A DNA stretch of 64,000 bases from Nitrospiraceae bacterium (lineage in GTDB: Bacteria; Nitrospirota; Nitrospiria; Nitrospirales; Nitrospiraceae). Below are positions 9,167 to 20,100 of the stretch, piece after piece. A program made the position numbers and the translations under genes. The notes below the pieces were generated by a model. That model was not told the DNA's origin, did not search any database, and was given only the letters and a program-made list of their open reading frames with translations. The DNA is taken from assembly GCA_013140715.1 (NCBI GenBank), contig JABFSG010000038.1, forward strand, positions 1-64,000, in the 5' to 3' direction. Every line of letters starts with the position of its first letter. The stretch's first letter is position 1.

Positions 9167-10330
9167 ATGAAACCGTTCCGACTCCTCTCCGTAACCCTTG
9201 TACTGCTCCTCTCCTGCACGTCGCTCGCGTCGGCAGAACTGCTGGCCCTCTTAAACTATGAGAGTAAGCAGGGCCAGCCGGTGAGACGAGAAGGGATCGC
9301 GATCATGGAGATCGATCCCGAGTCTCAGGACTTCGGGAAAATCTTGATGGACATTCCGTTACCGTCCGACCTCGTCGCTCACCACATCTTCTTCAACCGC
9401 GATCGGACCAAGGCCTACATCACGGCCTTGGGAAAAAGCGAACTGTACGTCATGGACCTGACGCGCTTTCCCTATCGGCTGCGGACGATTGCTGTGCCGG
9501 ATTGCCAGGTCTCGGAAGATCTGGTGGTGTCGGAAGATAACCGGACCTGGTACCTCACCTGTATGGGCTCCAGCTCAGTAATTATGGGAGATGCCCTGAA
9601 GGATGTACCCATCAAGACGATCCGCGCGGCTGCGCCGGCAACGCCTTTCATTCAGTATCCGCACGGCATTACGATTCACAATGGCATCGATCGAGTCCTC
9701 ATCACCAACACCGTCAAACCGGGTAATATGACGGAGGCAGGCGAGACGGTCACAGTACTGGAAGCCAGTACCGGCAAGGTGCTCTCGACACACAAAATCT
9801 CATCGAAACCATCCCCCGCCAAATCCGCCCCGGTCGAAGTAATGTTCGCCCCGAATGCTGATCCGCCGGTGGTCCATATTACCAATATGTTCGAAGCAAC
9901 TCTGTGGGCCGGGATCTGGGATCCAAAAACCCGATCCTTCTCCTTCAATCAGGTAGATGACTTCGGCGCACGAGAACAGGGGATGCCATTGGAAATACTC
10001 TACAACGCAAAGGGAGACCGCCTATACGTCACCACGGCCAAGCCGGGATTCGTCAATCTGTATGACACTATCGATCCGCGACAGCCCAAGTTTCTCCAGG
10101 CTATTCCAACCGCTCCAGGCGCCCACCATACGGTCCTGTCTCCCGACGAACGTTATCTGTTCGTCCAAAACAGTCTGCTCAATCTGGAAGGCATGAGCGA
10201 TGGATCGATCACAGTGATCGACTTGGCTAAGGGTGGGAAGGTGCTGGGGAACATCGACACCTTGAAAGCGCAGGGGTTCAACCCCAACTGCATCATGCTC
10301 CTTCCGAATCATTTTCGCCCAAGAGACTGA
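9167..10330 (+). CDS. Exported beta-propeller (YncE-like) protein
   Basis: Signal peptide MKPFRLLSVTLVLLLSCTSLASA; blade-like repeats; aaggagc RBS upstream of this start. Confidence 0.75.
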   Translation: MKPFRLLSVTLVLLLSCTSLASAELLALLNYESKQGQPVRREGIAIMEIDPESQDFGKILMDIPLPSDLVAHHIFFNRDRTKAYITALGKSELYVMDLTRFPYRLRTIAVPDCQVSEDLVVSEDNRTWYLTCMGSSSVIMGDALKDVPIKTIRAAAPATPFIQYPHGITIHNGIDRVLITNTVKPGNMTEAGETVTVLEASTGKVLSTHKISSKPSPAKSAPVEVMFAPNADPPVVHITNMFEATLWAGIWDPKTRSFSFNQVDDFGAREQGMPLEILYNAKGDRLYVTTAKPGFVNLYDTIDPRQPKFLQAIPTAPGAHHTVLSPDERYLFVQNSLLNLEGMSDGSITVIDLAKGGKVLGNIDTLKAQGFNPNCIMLLPNHFRPRD

Positions 10331-10332
10331 GG

Positions 10333-10500
10333 GGTAACCCGTTCGTCTCCTGTGCTCGCGCAACGCGCGGTCTCCGAAAGCCCTCGCCTGGGCTACTGGC
10401 ACGTCTCGGCGTGCCAGTGGGTGGGCGGGTGAGAAAGTCGCGCGCAGTGGGAGACCAATCGAGCCACCCCTTTGAGAAAGTGACAAACAGGCTTGGAAGA
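10333..10500. repeat. Intergenic repeat family B, copy 1
   Basis: gtaacccgttcgtctcctgtgctcgcgcaacgcgcggtc...cgcgcagtgggagacc...ccacccctttgagaaagt; near-copy at 12368-12500. Confidence 0.7.
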
Positions 10501-10607
10501 AGTATTGCTGGGGCTGCTCCCCGTCAGGTACACATAGACCATCACTGATACCATTCTCCTCTCCCATTCTAAAACCCGGTGAATGCGTGCCTCAGCCTTG
10601 TGCAGAG

Positions 10608-10636
10608 TTGGCACACACCTGGGCAGAAAGTAGCCT
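10608..10636 (+). promoter_or_regulatory. Candidate promoter TTGGCA-N17-TAGCCT
   Basis: Shares agttg[ag]cacac..ctgg.ca.aaagtagccta with the 9059 site. Confidence 0.4.
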
Positions 10637-10714
10637 ACCCTCATTTTTTCCTTAGTACGATGAGGCTCAATTCAACCCCATTGAGGAAGTCGTCTGGTAT
10701 CCGTACACTGAGCC

Positions 10715-11614
10715 ATGTCGATTTCACCCCTCGTGCGATTCGGCACCTCCACCTGGACCTATGAAGGCTGGCAGGGCCAGATCTATCAGAGGAAGTACGC
10801 TAAGACCTCGTTTGCGCGAGAGTGCCTGGGTGAATACTGCCAGTATCAATTTCAGGGAGAGCCGCTCTTCAGGACGGTCGGAAACGACTCGACCTTCTAC
10901 CGTCCGCCCACCACGAGCCAGCTGAGACGATACCTCAATCAGATTCCTGAAGACTTCGAGATGTGCTTTAAGGTCTGGGAAGAGATCACAATTCCCAGTT
11001 ACGCGAATCAACCACGTTACGGCGTGAGGGCTGGACAACCGAATGCACGGTTCCTCGACGCAAAACTCTTCAACGACCTCGTGCTCGCTCCCTACCGCGA
11101 AGCCAAGTTCGAGCCGCACACGGGCCCCTTCCTCTTCGAGTTCCAGCGGCACGGCCTGTCTACTGAAGAGTTCTGCACACGACTCGATACCTTCTTTAGC
11201 CAACTCCCGAAAGACTTCCGCTATTCAGTCGAGATCCGCAATCCAGGCCTGCTCGGCCCCGACTACCGAGCGATGCTGGAACGGCACGGGGTAGCGCACG
11301 TCTACAATCATTGGTCCTACATGCCGTCGTTGGCGGAGCAGCATCAGACGATGAATAGTTTTAGTGCTCCGTTCACCCTGCTGCGCCTGCTCACACCACT
11401 CAAGATGACCTATGAGGCCGCAAAGAAACAGGCTGAGCCCTACAACAAGATCGTGGGAGAGCTGCCGGAGATGCGGCGGGATACGGTTGAGCTCGTGAAG
11501 AAGGCAGTGGCGGACAATCGGAAGACCTATGTGTTGGTGAACAATCGGTCGGAGGGGAATGCCCCGCTGACAATTCAAGCGTTACAAGCCGGACTGAAGG
11601 CAAAGAATCAATAA
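10715..11614 (+). CDS. DUF72 family protein
   Basis: RFGTSTWTYEGWQGQIY...; FEFQRHGL...YSVEIRNPGLLGPDY... Confidence 0.85.
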   Translation: MSISPLVRFGTSTWTYEGWQGQIYQRKYAKTSFARECLGEYCQYQFQGEPLFRTVGNDSTFYRPPTTSQLRRYLNQIPEDFEMCFKVWEEITIPSYANQPRYGVRAGQPNARFLDAKLFNDLVLAPYREAKFEPHTGPFLFEFQRHGLSTEEFCTRLDTFFSQLPKDFRYSVEIRNPGLLGPDYRAMLERHGVAHVYNHWSYMPSLAEQHQTMNSFSAPFTLLRLLTPLKMTYEAAKKQAEPYNKIVGELPEMRRDTVELVKKAVADNRKTYVLVNNRSEGNAPLTIQALQAGLKAKNQ

Positions 11615-11649
11615 GAGAACGCTTCATTGCACAGAGGCGGGAGAAAGAC

Positions 11650-12330
11650 ATGTCGGCGAACGGGTTGCCTAAAGCATTACTCTGTTGGAGTAGCGGAAAA
11701 GACAGTGCCTGGACGTTGCATGTCTTGCGGAAACGTGGCGAGGTCGAGGTTGTCGGTCTCCTCACGACCATCAATGAAGTCCATGATCGTGTCGCCATGC
11801 ATGCCGTGCGCAAGACACTGCTGCAGGCGCAAGCAGATGCGGTGGGACTGCCGCTGTGGCCGGTACCTATTCCAAGCCCTTGCAGCAATCAGGAGTATGA
11901 AGCGGCCATGAGCGCAGTCATCCAGCGGGCACGAGCCGCGGGGATTACGATCATGGCATTTGGCGATCTATTCCTGGAAGACGTGCGGCGCTATCGGGAA
12001 ACGCAGCTGGCCTCGACCGGCATCACACCCCTGTTCCCGCTATGGGGGTTGCCGACGAATGAGTTGGCCATGACGATGATCCACAGTGGCCTCCGCGCCA
12101 GGCTCACCTGTATCGATCCGAAACAGATTTCCGCTTCATTCGTCGGGCGGGAGTTTGATGAATCGTTGCTCGCCGAACTCCCACCAAACGCCGATCCCTG
12201 TGGCGAGCGCGGGGAGTTTCATACCTTCGCCTATGCCGGACCGATGTTCCGCCATCCGATCCCGGTTGAGCGTGGCGAGATCGTGACACGAGATGGATTT
12301 GTCTTCGCCGATTTGCTCCCCTCCCAATAG
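11650..12330 (+). CDS. ATP-pyrophosphatase / diphthamide synthase-like adenine nucleotide alpha hydrolase
   Basis: ALLCWSSGKDSAWTLHVLR PP-loop; GDLFLEDVRRYRE; NADPCGERGEFHTFAYAGPMF. Confidence 0.85.
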   Translation: MSANGLPKALLCWSSGKDSAWTLHVLRKRGEVEVVGLLTTINEVHDRVAMHAVRKTLLQAQADAVGLPLWPVPIPSPCSNQEYEAAMSAVIQRARAAGITIMAFGDLFLEDVRRYRETQLASTGITPLFPLWGLPTNELAMTMIHSGLRARLTCIDPKQISASFVGREFDESLLAELPPNADPCGERGEFHTFAYAGPMFRHPIPVERGEIVTRDGFVFADLLPSQ

Positions 12331-12367
12331 ACTCCAGTGCACAAGGAGTGCGCACACAAGAGAAGAA

Positions 12368-12500
12368 AGAGGTAGCCCGTTCATCTCCTGTGCTCGCACA
12401 ACGCGCGGTCGCGGACTCCCCTCGTTGGACGCGCGCAGTGGGAGACCGAACGGACCACCCCTTTGGGAAGGTATCAAGCAGGCCTTGGGACCCCGTAAGT
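12368..12500. repeat. Intergenic repeat family B, copy 2
   Basis: gtagcccgttcatctcctgtgctcgcacaacgcgcggtcgcgg...cgcgcgcagtgggagaccgaacggaccacccctttgggaaggtatcaagcaggccttgg. Confidence 0.7.
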
Positions 12501-12714
12501 ATGTGCAGTGCGTCCTTGCGCTGAGACGACACTCATCCTAGAAAAAAGTGGGCTTGTCTCACATTCCTTTTCCCCGAAATATGCAGCTGGTTCCTTCTAT
12601 GACCGAAGTGTGGAAGGCCTCGATCCACGCCAGGGTCCGCTTGACAGCTTCATGTGCAGTTGTTAGGTTTTCGCCCTAGAGTTTTACTATGGATTTATAG
12701 ACCGATGCCTTCAG

Positions 12715-12785
12715 GCAAGCCTAACTCAATGACAGAGCAACGGTTTTGTAAACCGTCCTGGGCCGGATTTGTAACCCTGTGAAAA
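12715..12785 (+). pseudogene. tRNA-Thr(UGU)-like remnant with degenerate acceptor and T arms
   Basis: taactcaatgacagagcaacggttttgtaaaccgtcctgg: perfect 5-bp anticodon stem (ACGGT/ACCGT) around TTTGTAA, near-canonical D arm; T loop reads atttgta and no acceptor pairing was found. Confidence 0.45.
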
Positions 12786-13579
12786 CGTGAGCAACCACGT
12801 ATGAACACTGGTGAAACTGCGTTTCAAGCCTTCCGACATTTTCCGTAGAATTCCCTCGTTTCCCCCACTCTATTCACAGCACTTTTTCGCAGGGTGGACA
12901 TGCCCAGCTTTGTCCTTGCACGTCCGTCGCGTCCCTCCTAGAATGAGCCTCTCTGCGAGGCTGCCCTGCCCTCGGGTCGCGTCCACGGTCACGTCCCTGT
13001 CCATCATTCTTGCGGAGGCAATAATGACTCTTCGAAATGCTGTGAATGATCGTATCTGGTACGAAACCGCAGACAAGCGGTCATTCGCGTTTCTGGTAGA
13101 CAGACCGATCGCCCTTGGCCATTCTCAATTGGTTATCTCAATCCCCCACGGTATTCAGGGGAAGAGGCTTTCAACCTTGCCGCAACACACATAGTCCTAT
13201 GTATCGAGAGATTTCGATCCACCTTCAAGTCCCTGAACATTGGAGAGTGGAGCGCTCTAGCACGGTACACTGGAACAGCGGGAAACTATGTGAAAACACT
13301 GGTCCTGAAGGCCAGTGCGAAAGAAGAACTGGGAGAGGAGTATAAAGTTCACCTCGTCCCCTGCTTCTCATCCCATATTGAATCCGCTAATAACCTATTC
13401 CGTGCGCGATTCGGCGGGAATGATGTGGGCGGATTGCTGCATTGGATTGGACAACGCGAGCAGCTGGTCGACTATGACATGGTGTCGGCGGCCGATGATG
13501 TGGTCAAGAAGCGCGTAGAGTCCTTCTCCCTAACGAGTCTGGCTGCATTGTTGAGATGTCCGATATCACCAGCGACGCC

Positions 13580-13930
13580 CTAGCGTGGCCTGATTTCTGG
13601 AACCGAATCGAGGGCGCTTTCCCAACGAACTGGTTGTATGCCACCACTGCACCCACTTACGTGCGACCTGTAAGAATTAATTCCGGTTACTCGCCCACCG
13701 TTAAGCCAAATTATTTTATGATCGTTCCAACCAAACCCCGCGCCAGAAACGCAGTATTGCCACGCCTCTTGCCGCCCTTGGATTTGACGATCCGTCGGGG
13801 TCCCCATGACTTCAAGCACCCTTTCTTTTGAGTCTCCAACATTCAAGAGAATAGTTTTATTATCAAGCGTTCCGCAGCCTGCCACTAAGAGCGAAAGAGT
13901 TACTGCTATCGCTGTGATTGAGGCACGCAT
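13580..13930 (-). CDS. Small lipoprotein, SmpA/OmlA-like
   Basis: MRASITAIAVTLSLLVAGCGTLDNKTILLNVGDSKERVLEVMGTPTDRQIQGRQEAWQYC; lipobox; start set internally to ORF 13580..14383. Confidence 0.65.
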   Translation of the reverse strand: MRASITAIAVTLSLLVAGCGTLDNKTILLNVGDSKERVLEVMGTPTDRQIQGRQEAWQYCVSGAGFGWNDHKIIWLNGGRVTGINSYRSHVSGCSGGIQPVRWESALDSVPEIRPR

Positions 13931-14049
13931 AACTTCTCCCGAAGGAGTGGAACTATAATTCGACAAAAGATGAGAGGGCGTGGGCCTCGCAGGGAGGCTC
14001 ATTGTAGTAGGGGGGGGCGAACAAACCACAAGGCGAGGGCTGAATGGAA

Positions 14050-14270
14050 TTAGCATCGGCCAACCGACCTTCCAACAACCCCTTTTGGGTCTGTAGTAAT
14101 CCGATCGGCCCGTTCCTGCAGCGCCTGGGCCAGTGGCGCGACGGCCAGATAGGCATACTTGGCCGTCTGGCTTAAGCTGCGATGATTGAGCGCCCCCTGG
14201 ACGACGCCGAGGCTCGCGCTCTGGTTGAGTAGGTCGCTGTGTGAAGGGGCAAGAAAAGGGGTCGGGAGTC
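14050..14270 (-). pseudogene. Tyrosine recombinase (phage integrase) C-terminal remnant
   Basis: LNQSASLGVVQGALNHRSLSQTAKYAYLAVAPLAQALQERADRI resembles the H-x-x-(S)-x-x-T-x-x-Y-A/xHL catalytic C-terminus; no upstream catalytic core. Confidence 0.6.
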
Positions 14271-14409
14271 TTTGTTTGATGACAGGAACATTTCCGGATG
14301 ACCGAGACAATACCAAGAACTCTCTCGCCTGGACAAAGAGAACAGTAGCAGGAAGCGTTTTCAACCTTGAACAATTCCGCCAAGCGCGCGCGTTATCTTC
14401 AGGGATGAG

Positions 14410-14780
14410 GGCTGATTAATCTTTCACTGCGCGCAACTTTCTCACCCACCTACTGGCACACCAAAACGTGTCATGACCCCGGGCGAGGACCTTCCAATTC
14501 TCATCACTCTCTTTGGAGGAGTGGCCAAGGCTGCCCTTGACTGCGCGCATCGAACGAGCACCTCCATCCTATAGATCCTTCCAAGCTCGCTCGTTCTCTC
14601 TCAGGGATGGGGGCTGATGGATCTTCTATTGCGCGCGTCCAACGAGGGGAGTCCTCGACCGCGCGTTGCGCGAGCACAGAAGATCATCAGGCTCCATCCC
14701 CGCCCTCTGTTCTGCGAGCAATAAGGGCACCTGGCCACTCCCTCCCATCTTTCGGAGGCCGCACGTTGCGCTGAGCTGAC
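14410..14780. repeat. Family B repeats, two degenerate copies
   Basis: ggaggagtggccaaggctgcccttgactgcgcgcatcgaacgagc and gcgcgtccaacgaggggagtcctcgaccgcgcgttgcgcgagcac...gggcacctggccactccc. Confidence 0.65.
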
Positions 14781-14817
14781 AGTCACCCTGGCTCAGAATG
14801 CCCCTACTTCTTCTCTG

Positions 14818-15294
14818 TCACGGGCGCTCTCTCCACTTCTGCCACTCCCACGGAGGAACAGGGTACTGGTCCACCCACAGGCCCCGCTTGCCGGTTCTCG
14901 CCTCAGATTCGAACCGCTTCATCGCCTTGTCCATGGGGCCAGACTTTGGATACCACCAACACCAACCTTCTTTGACCAACTCATGATTGACGTTAGTGCC
15001 ATCGGAGAGAACCACAGTGGCCGCCGTGCGCCGATCTTTTTCCTTACTGTGAAATTGGAGCGTGACCTCTTTCCCCAAGACAAGGGCAGACGTTGCCTGC
15101 GTGGCCTTCTCCCCGAAGGGCTGGCGCTGTTCCGGGCAATCGATCCCGCTCAGGCGGATACGTTCAGGACGTTTGTTGTGGAGGACTTCAATCCTGTCGC
15201 CCTCAAGGACCGCGACCACTTGGCCGGTGAACTCCCCGGCCAGGGTGGATGGGGCAAACCACAGAGTCAACAGCATCGCGAAGAGAAAGAGCAT
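14818..15294 (-). CDS. Secreted thermonuclease (SNase-like)
   Basis: Signal peptide; GQVVAVLEGDRIEVLHNKRPERIRLSGIDCPEQRQPFGEKATQ; YWWYPKSG-like SNase tail. Confidence 0.88.
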   Translation of the reverse strand: MLFLFAMLLTLWFAPSTLAGEFTGQVVAVLEGDRIEVLHNKRPERIRLSGIDCPEQRQPFGEKATQATSALVLGKEVTLQFHSKEKDRRTAATVVLSDGTNVNHELVKEGWCWWYPKSGPMDKAMKRFESEARTGKRGLWVDQYPVPPWEWQKWRERP

Positions 15295-15543
15295 AGGGCC
15301 TCATGCTAACAGGCTTCGTAGCCCCTGGCGAGGGATTTATCGTCGGGTTATAGAAATACCTATCCCTATGCCCTGGTTCTCTCATCTCCAGGATGCTCAG
15401 ACAATCAGTCACCCCAAGAGACAAAAAGAGCTGGTGGGAGTGGAGCCGGAACTTCGCCTACCAGGCATTCTTGACAGGCTACCGAAACGCTGTGTAAGGT
15501 CATTTTCTCGACAGTACATTCTAACCAGGGAGGCAAGACGACG

Positions 15544-15888
15544 ATGAGCAGCAAATTCTACCGTGGAGCCCTCATTCTGGCTGCGCTTGGAGCATTCTTC
15601 GTGAGTGCCCCCATGGTGAACGCCCAGCCGTCCCCCGCCAGCAACGTCATGGATGCCGTTGCGCACGCCAAGGAAGCAGTGGACCATGGCAAACAGGGCC
15701 ATGCAGACGCGCTCGTCGCCCATGCGGAAAAGTCCCTGCAGTATGCTGAGAGGGGAGGCAAAGGCTCGCATGTGGCCGAAGGGATGAAGCATCTCAAAGA
15801 AGCCATCGAACATGGCAAAGCTGGTCACGCCGACGTCGGCACCCAACATGCCGAAGCCGCCCTCCAGCATTTGTCCGAAGCCAAGTAG
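15544..15888 (+). CDS. SmbP-like small metal-binding periplasmic protein
   Basis: Signal peptide; His-rich helical repeats HAKEAVDHGKQGHADALVAHAEKSL / HLKEAIEHGKAGHADVGTQHAEAAL. Confidence 0.8.
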   Translation: MSSKFYRGALILAALGAFFVSAPMVNAQPSPASNVMDAVAHAKEAVDHGKQGHADALVAHAEKSLQYAERGGKGSHVAEGMKHLKEAIEHGKAGHADVGTQHAEAALQHLSEAK

Positions 15889-16174
15889 CCGACATTCTCG
15901 CGAACGCATGGAGGGAGCGGCTAGAGCTCCCTCCTCCTTGTCCGAAAGCGACAGAGCGACCTTTCTGGACGATCAGTCCCACCCGCGCTTTCGAACTCGT
16001 TCCTCGTCATGTGTTGACAGCTCCTATCTAAAAGAGTCATTTTCCGTTTATAATTTCATCTCCATTTTTTTCAAATTGTCTCAAAGACGTTGCTGGAGTT
16101 CCGACGAAGGCTGAACGGAACGAAATACCTTGCACCGACTTGAATGCCGCGCAACTGAACGATCTACCGGGCAC

Positions 16175-16969
16175 ATGACGTTTTACCCTCTGAGTCGATC
16201 CCCTCTGCATGCAGCCGTTTTGCCTATGCCATCACGCTGGGCGATGGTCATGGCTTCGTTGTTGCTCGTGAGCAGCTTGGGCCTGTTCGGTTGTGAAAAC
16301 CCCTCTTCCAAAGAAGTGGCCTCGATGATTGCAGCGCCACAAGGCGAGGGAGTGTCCAGCTTATTACGCGGCATCGATTACAAAGTGGACGGCACGAAGA
16401 TCGATGTCGGCAGCCACCGACTCGAGATCTTCCCCTATGTCGAGCAATGCACCGACACTGAGTCCGATCATATCTGCGGCGTCCGATTCGAAGTCACAGA
16501 GGAAGGAACAAAGCAGCCATCGTTGACCTACGGAGTGGTGGGCACCGGCAAGACCATGGATGCCGCCCTCCAACATGCCGTGGGCAGCTGGTGGGCCGAA
16601 TTCACGGTTCCCTTGATTGTGTCGTTATCTGGGAAGAACCTCGACTTCACACAAACATCGATCATCGTCTATCCTGGATCCATGGCTATACGGGGCGCTC
16701 CTCCCGGAGGTTGGCTCGATGGTTCTCAGGAAATGCACGGACGAATCGTACCGGCGTTAAATCCGGTTGTGCGCGATAAACCGCCGACGAAAGTTGTATC
16801 GTTGATGCTGGTGATCCGTCCTGACGGAGTCAAGGATTTGGGTAGCCGTATCGACGGCATCCCGTCGCAAGAACTTGTGAAGGCCGTTTCCGCCCTACCC
16901 TGGCCGAAGTCCGACAAGGAGTATGTGTTTTACCAAACGTACTTCTTCAGGCATAAGGGCGAGTCCTAA
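16175..16969 (+). CDS. Hypothetical exported lipoprotein
   Basis: LLLVSSLGLFGCENPSSKE; long unoverlapped ORF. Confidence 0.65.
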   Translation: MTFYPLSRSPLHAAVLPMPSRWAMVMASLLLVSSLGLFGCENPSSKEVASMIAAPQGEGVSSLLRGIDYKVDGTKIDVGSHRLEIFPYVEQCTDTESDHICGVRFEVTEEGTKQPSLTYGVVGTGKTMDAALQHAVGSWWAEFTVPLIVSLSGKNLDFTQTSIIVYPGSMAIRGAPPGGWLDGSQEMHGRIVPALNPVVRDKPPTKVVSLMLVIRPDGVKDLGSRIDGIPSQELVKAVSALPWPKSDKEYVFYQTYFFRHKGES

Positions 16970-17132
16970 ATCACGGCAGGGAAAAAGCAGGAGTCTCGTG
17001 TCATGGCAATGAGTCATGAATTAGGTGAGAGCCAAAACTGAGTGCGTACTTAATACCTCATAATGGCCTCGTCTCTCTCATTTAACTCGAGTTTCTCGAC
17101 AGCCTACTGCGGCATTGTACCTGTTAGGACAT

Positions 17133-20100
17133 CTACTCACCCATGTCCAATCCTTTATTGAGTACCCGGGCCACCTCTTGCTTCTGGGAACGTTTCTCGC
17201 CGATTCTTCCATAGACTGCCGGAATAACCAACAAGGTTAATATCGTCGAGGTGAATAATCCCCCGATGACGACGGTGGCGAGGGGCCGCTGGACCTCCGC
17301 TCCCATGCTGGTGGCCACTGCCATGGGAAGAAATCCGAGGCTGGCAACCAGTGCCGTCATCAGCACAGGCCTGAGCCGATCCATCGCTCCTTGCATGATG
17401 GCCTGATCAGTCGGAAGCCCTTCCGCTTCAAGTTGCCGGATGTGGCTGATGAGCACGACACCATTGAGCACCGCAATGCCAAACAGGGCAATGAATCCAA
17501 TGACCGCTGACATACTGAGCGGCAAACCCCTTAGCCAGAGGGCCACGATACCACCGGACAGGGCCAAGGGGACATTGAGAAAGATCAGCAGCGCGGGGCG
17601 CATGGCCCCGAAGATGACCGACAGCACACCCAGAATCAGGAGGAGGGTGATGGGCACGACCAAGACAAGCCGGTTGGTGGCTTCTTGAAGATGCTGAAAC
17701 TGTCCACCCCATGTCAATTCGTATCCGGTCGGGAGCGACACCTCACGTGCCACGGCACGCTGCGCCTCTGTTACGAAGCCTCCCAAGTCCCTTCCTCGGA
17801 TATTGTTCTCCACCAGAATACGTCGCTGCACGTGCTCCCTGCTGATCTGCGCCGGTCCTGTGTCCACTCGGATAGCCGCCACGCGAGAGAGGGGGACGAG
17901 TTCACCGTGAGCGGTTGGGATGAGCAGATTACCTAATGTGCCAGGATCAGCTGCTGCGCTGTCGGCCAAGCGGACGACGAGTTCAAACCGTCGTGGGCCT
18001 TGAAAGACGGTGCCGACAACGCGTCCCACCCGTGTGGTTTGAATGAGGGTGAGCACGTCGTCTGCCGCAAGCCCATATCGGGCGATCTGTTCCCGGTCCA
18101 CAATCACCCGCAGCAGTGGAAGGCCCGCCACCTGCTCAACTCTGATGTCTGCCGCGCCACGCACGGTTTCCAACACACGTGCCACGGCCTCGGCCTGCTG
18201 TTTGAGAACCTCCAGATCCGGTCCAAAGATTTTAACTGCGAGATCAGAGCGCGTTCCCGCAATCAACTCGTTGAAGCGCATCTCGATCGGTTGCGTAAAA
18301 CCTAGGCCGACACCAGGTACCGCATCGAGAATGGCTGGCTTCATTTTGGCGATCAGGTCCTCTCGTGTGCCTGCGGTCGTCCATTCTTTCTGCGGCTTGA
18401 GAATGACGAATACATCGGACATCTCCACCCCCATCACGTCGGTCGCCACCTCGGGACTCCCAGTCCTAGTCACCACCTGCACGACTTCCGGAAATCGGCG
18501 TAGTACCCGTTCAACGTCTACGGCATTCCGAACCGATTCAGTGAGTGAGACGCTGGGCAACCGCCAAAGCTGAATTGCCATGTCCCCCTCGTCAAGACGA
18601 GGCACAAACTCAATGCCAAGCCACCCGGTGATTCCGAGACTCACGACAAACAGCCCAACGGCAGGTGTCACCACCCACGCCGGACGCACAGTTGCCCATC
18701 TGAGACAGGGTTCGTAGGCCACGCGCAGCATGCCAACCACACGCGTATCCTCACATCGAGCGTGGACCCGCATAAACCAAAAGGCGAGTAGTGGGATAAC
18801 TGTCGCCGCGAGGAGAAGCGATCCAGCCAGGGCCAGGATGACGGTCAGCGCCATGGGGCGGAACATCTTCCCCTCGATGCCGGTCAGCGCCAGGATGGGC
18901 ACGTACACGAGAATGATGATGCTGACGGCAAGGGTCATAGGGCGAAGCACCTCGCGGCCAGCCGCCTGAATCTCATTCAGCCGTGCTTCCTGGCTCATAA
19001 CGCCTTTTTTCGCCAATCGCCTGAGGATGTTGTCGATCATCACCACCGAGCCATCCACCAGCAAGCCGAAATCGATGGCGCCGAGACTCATGAGATTGCC
19101 GGAGAGCCCGGCCTGCATCATCCCGCTGAAGGCGATCAGCATCGACAGCGGAATAGCCAGTGCCACGATCACGCCTGCGCGGAGATCACCGAGAAAAAGG
19201 AACAGCACGGCAATGACAAGGAATCCCCCTTCGAGCAGATTGTTACGCACAGTGCGCATCACTTTCGAGACCAACAGCGTTCGGTCGTAGTAGGGTTCGA
19301 TTGTCACCCCGGAAGGGAGAGTCGCTTCAATCTCTCTCATTCGGGTCTTAACACGTTCGACGACCTGCTGCGCATTCTCGCCCGCTAACATCTGGACCAT
19401 GCCGATCACGGTTTCGCCCTCGCCCATCGCGGTTGCCGCGCCGATACGGAGTGCCGATGCCTCCTTCACCTCCGCAAGATCTGCAATATAGATCGGAACT
19501 CCTCCGGGGCCGTGCGCCACCACGATCCTCGCAAGATCAGCAACCTGCGTCGCCAGGGCTTCGCCACGAATGAGCACCTGCTCGCGTTGACGTTCAATGT
19601 AACCGCCGCCTGCGATGGCATTGTTGCGTTCGAGCGCCTCAAACACCTGCCGCAGTGAGAGTTTGAAGGACAGGAGTTTCGCTGGATCCAACACGACTTG
19701 GAACTGTTGCGGTTCGCCTCCCCAAATATTCACTTCCACCACACCCGGCACTGCCCGTAACCGCATGCCGATATCCCATTCAAGCAGCGTTCGGAGTGCC
19801 ATGGGGCTGTGGTCCTTTCCTTTCACCGTGAATTGATAGACTTCACCCAATCCGGTCGTCAGCGGCCCCACAATCGGACGGCCATACTCGACTGGAATAC
19901 GTTCCATCGCACGCGTCAACCGTTCTGCAACCAACTGCCTTGCCCGGTAAATGTCTGTCTGATCTTCGAAGATCGCAGTGACCGCCGAGAGCCCGTAGCG
20001 CGACACAGAGCGGAGTTCGCGCAGAGCAGGCAATCCGCTCAGCGAGGCCTCAATTGGAAACGTGATGAACTGTTCCACTTCAACCGGGCCGAGCGATGGG

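Noticed and set aside
12715-12785. Functional tRNA-Thr
   Set aside because: Anticodon arm is fine but T loop and acceptor stem do not pair; treated as a remnant only.
12811-13583. Several 60-130 aa ORFs in the 12.8-13.6 kb region
   Set aside because: Mutually overlapping, no recognisable motifs, region looks degenerate; not called as genes.
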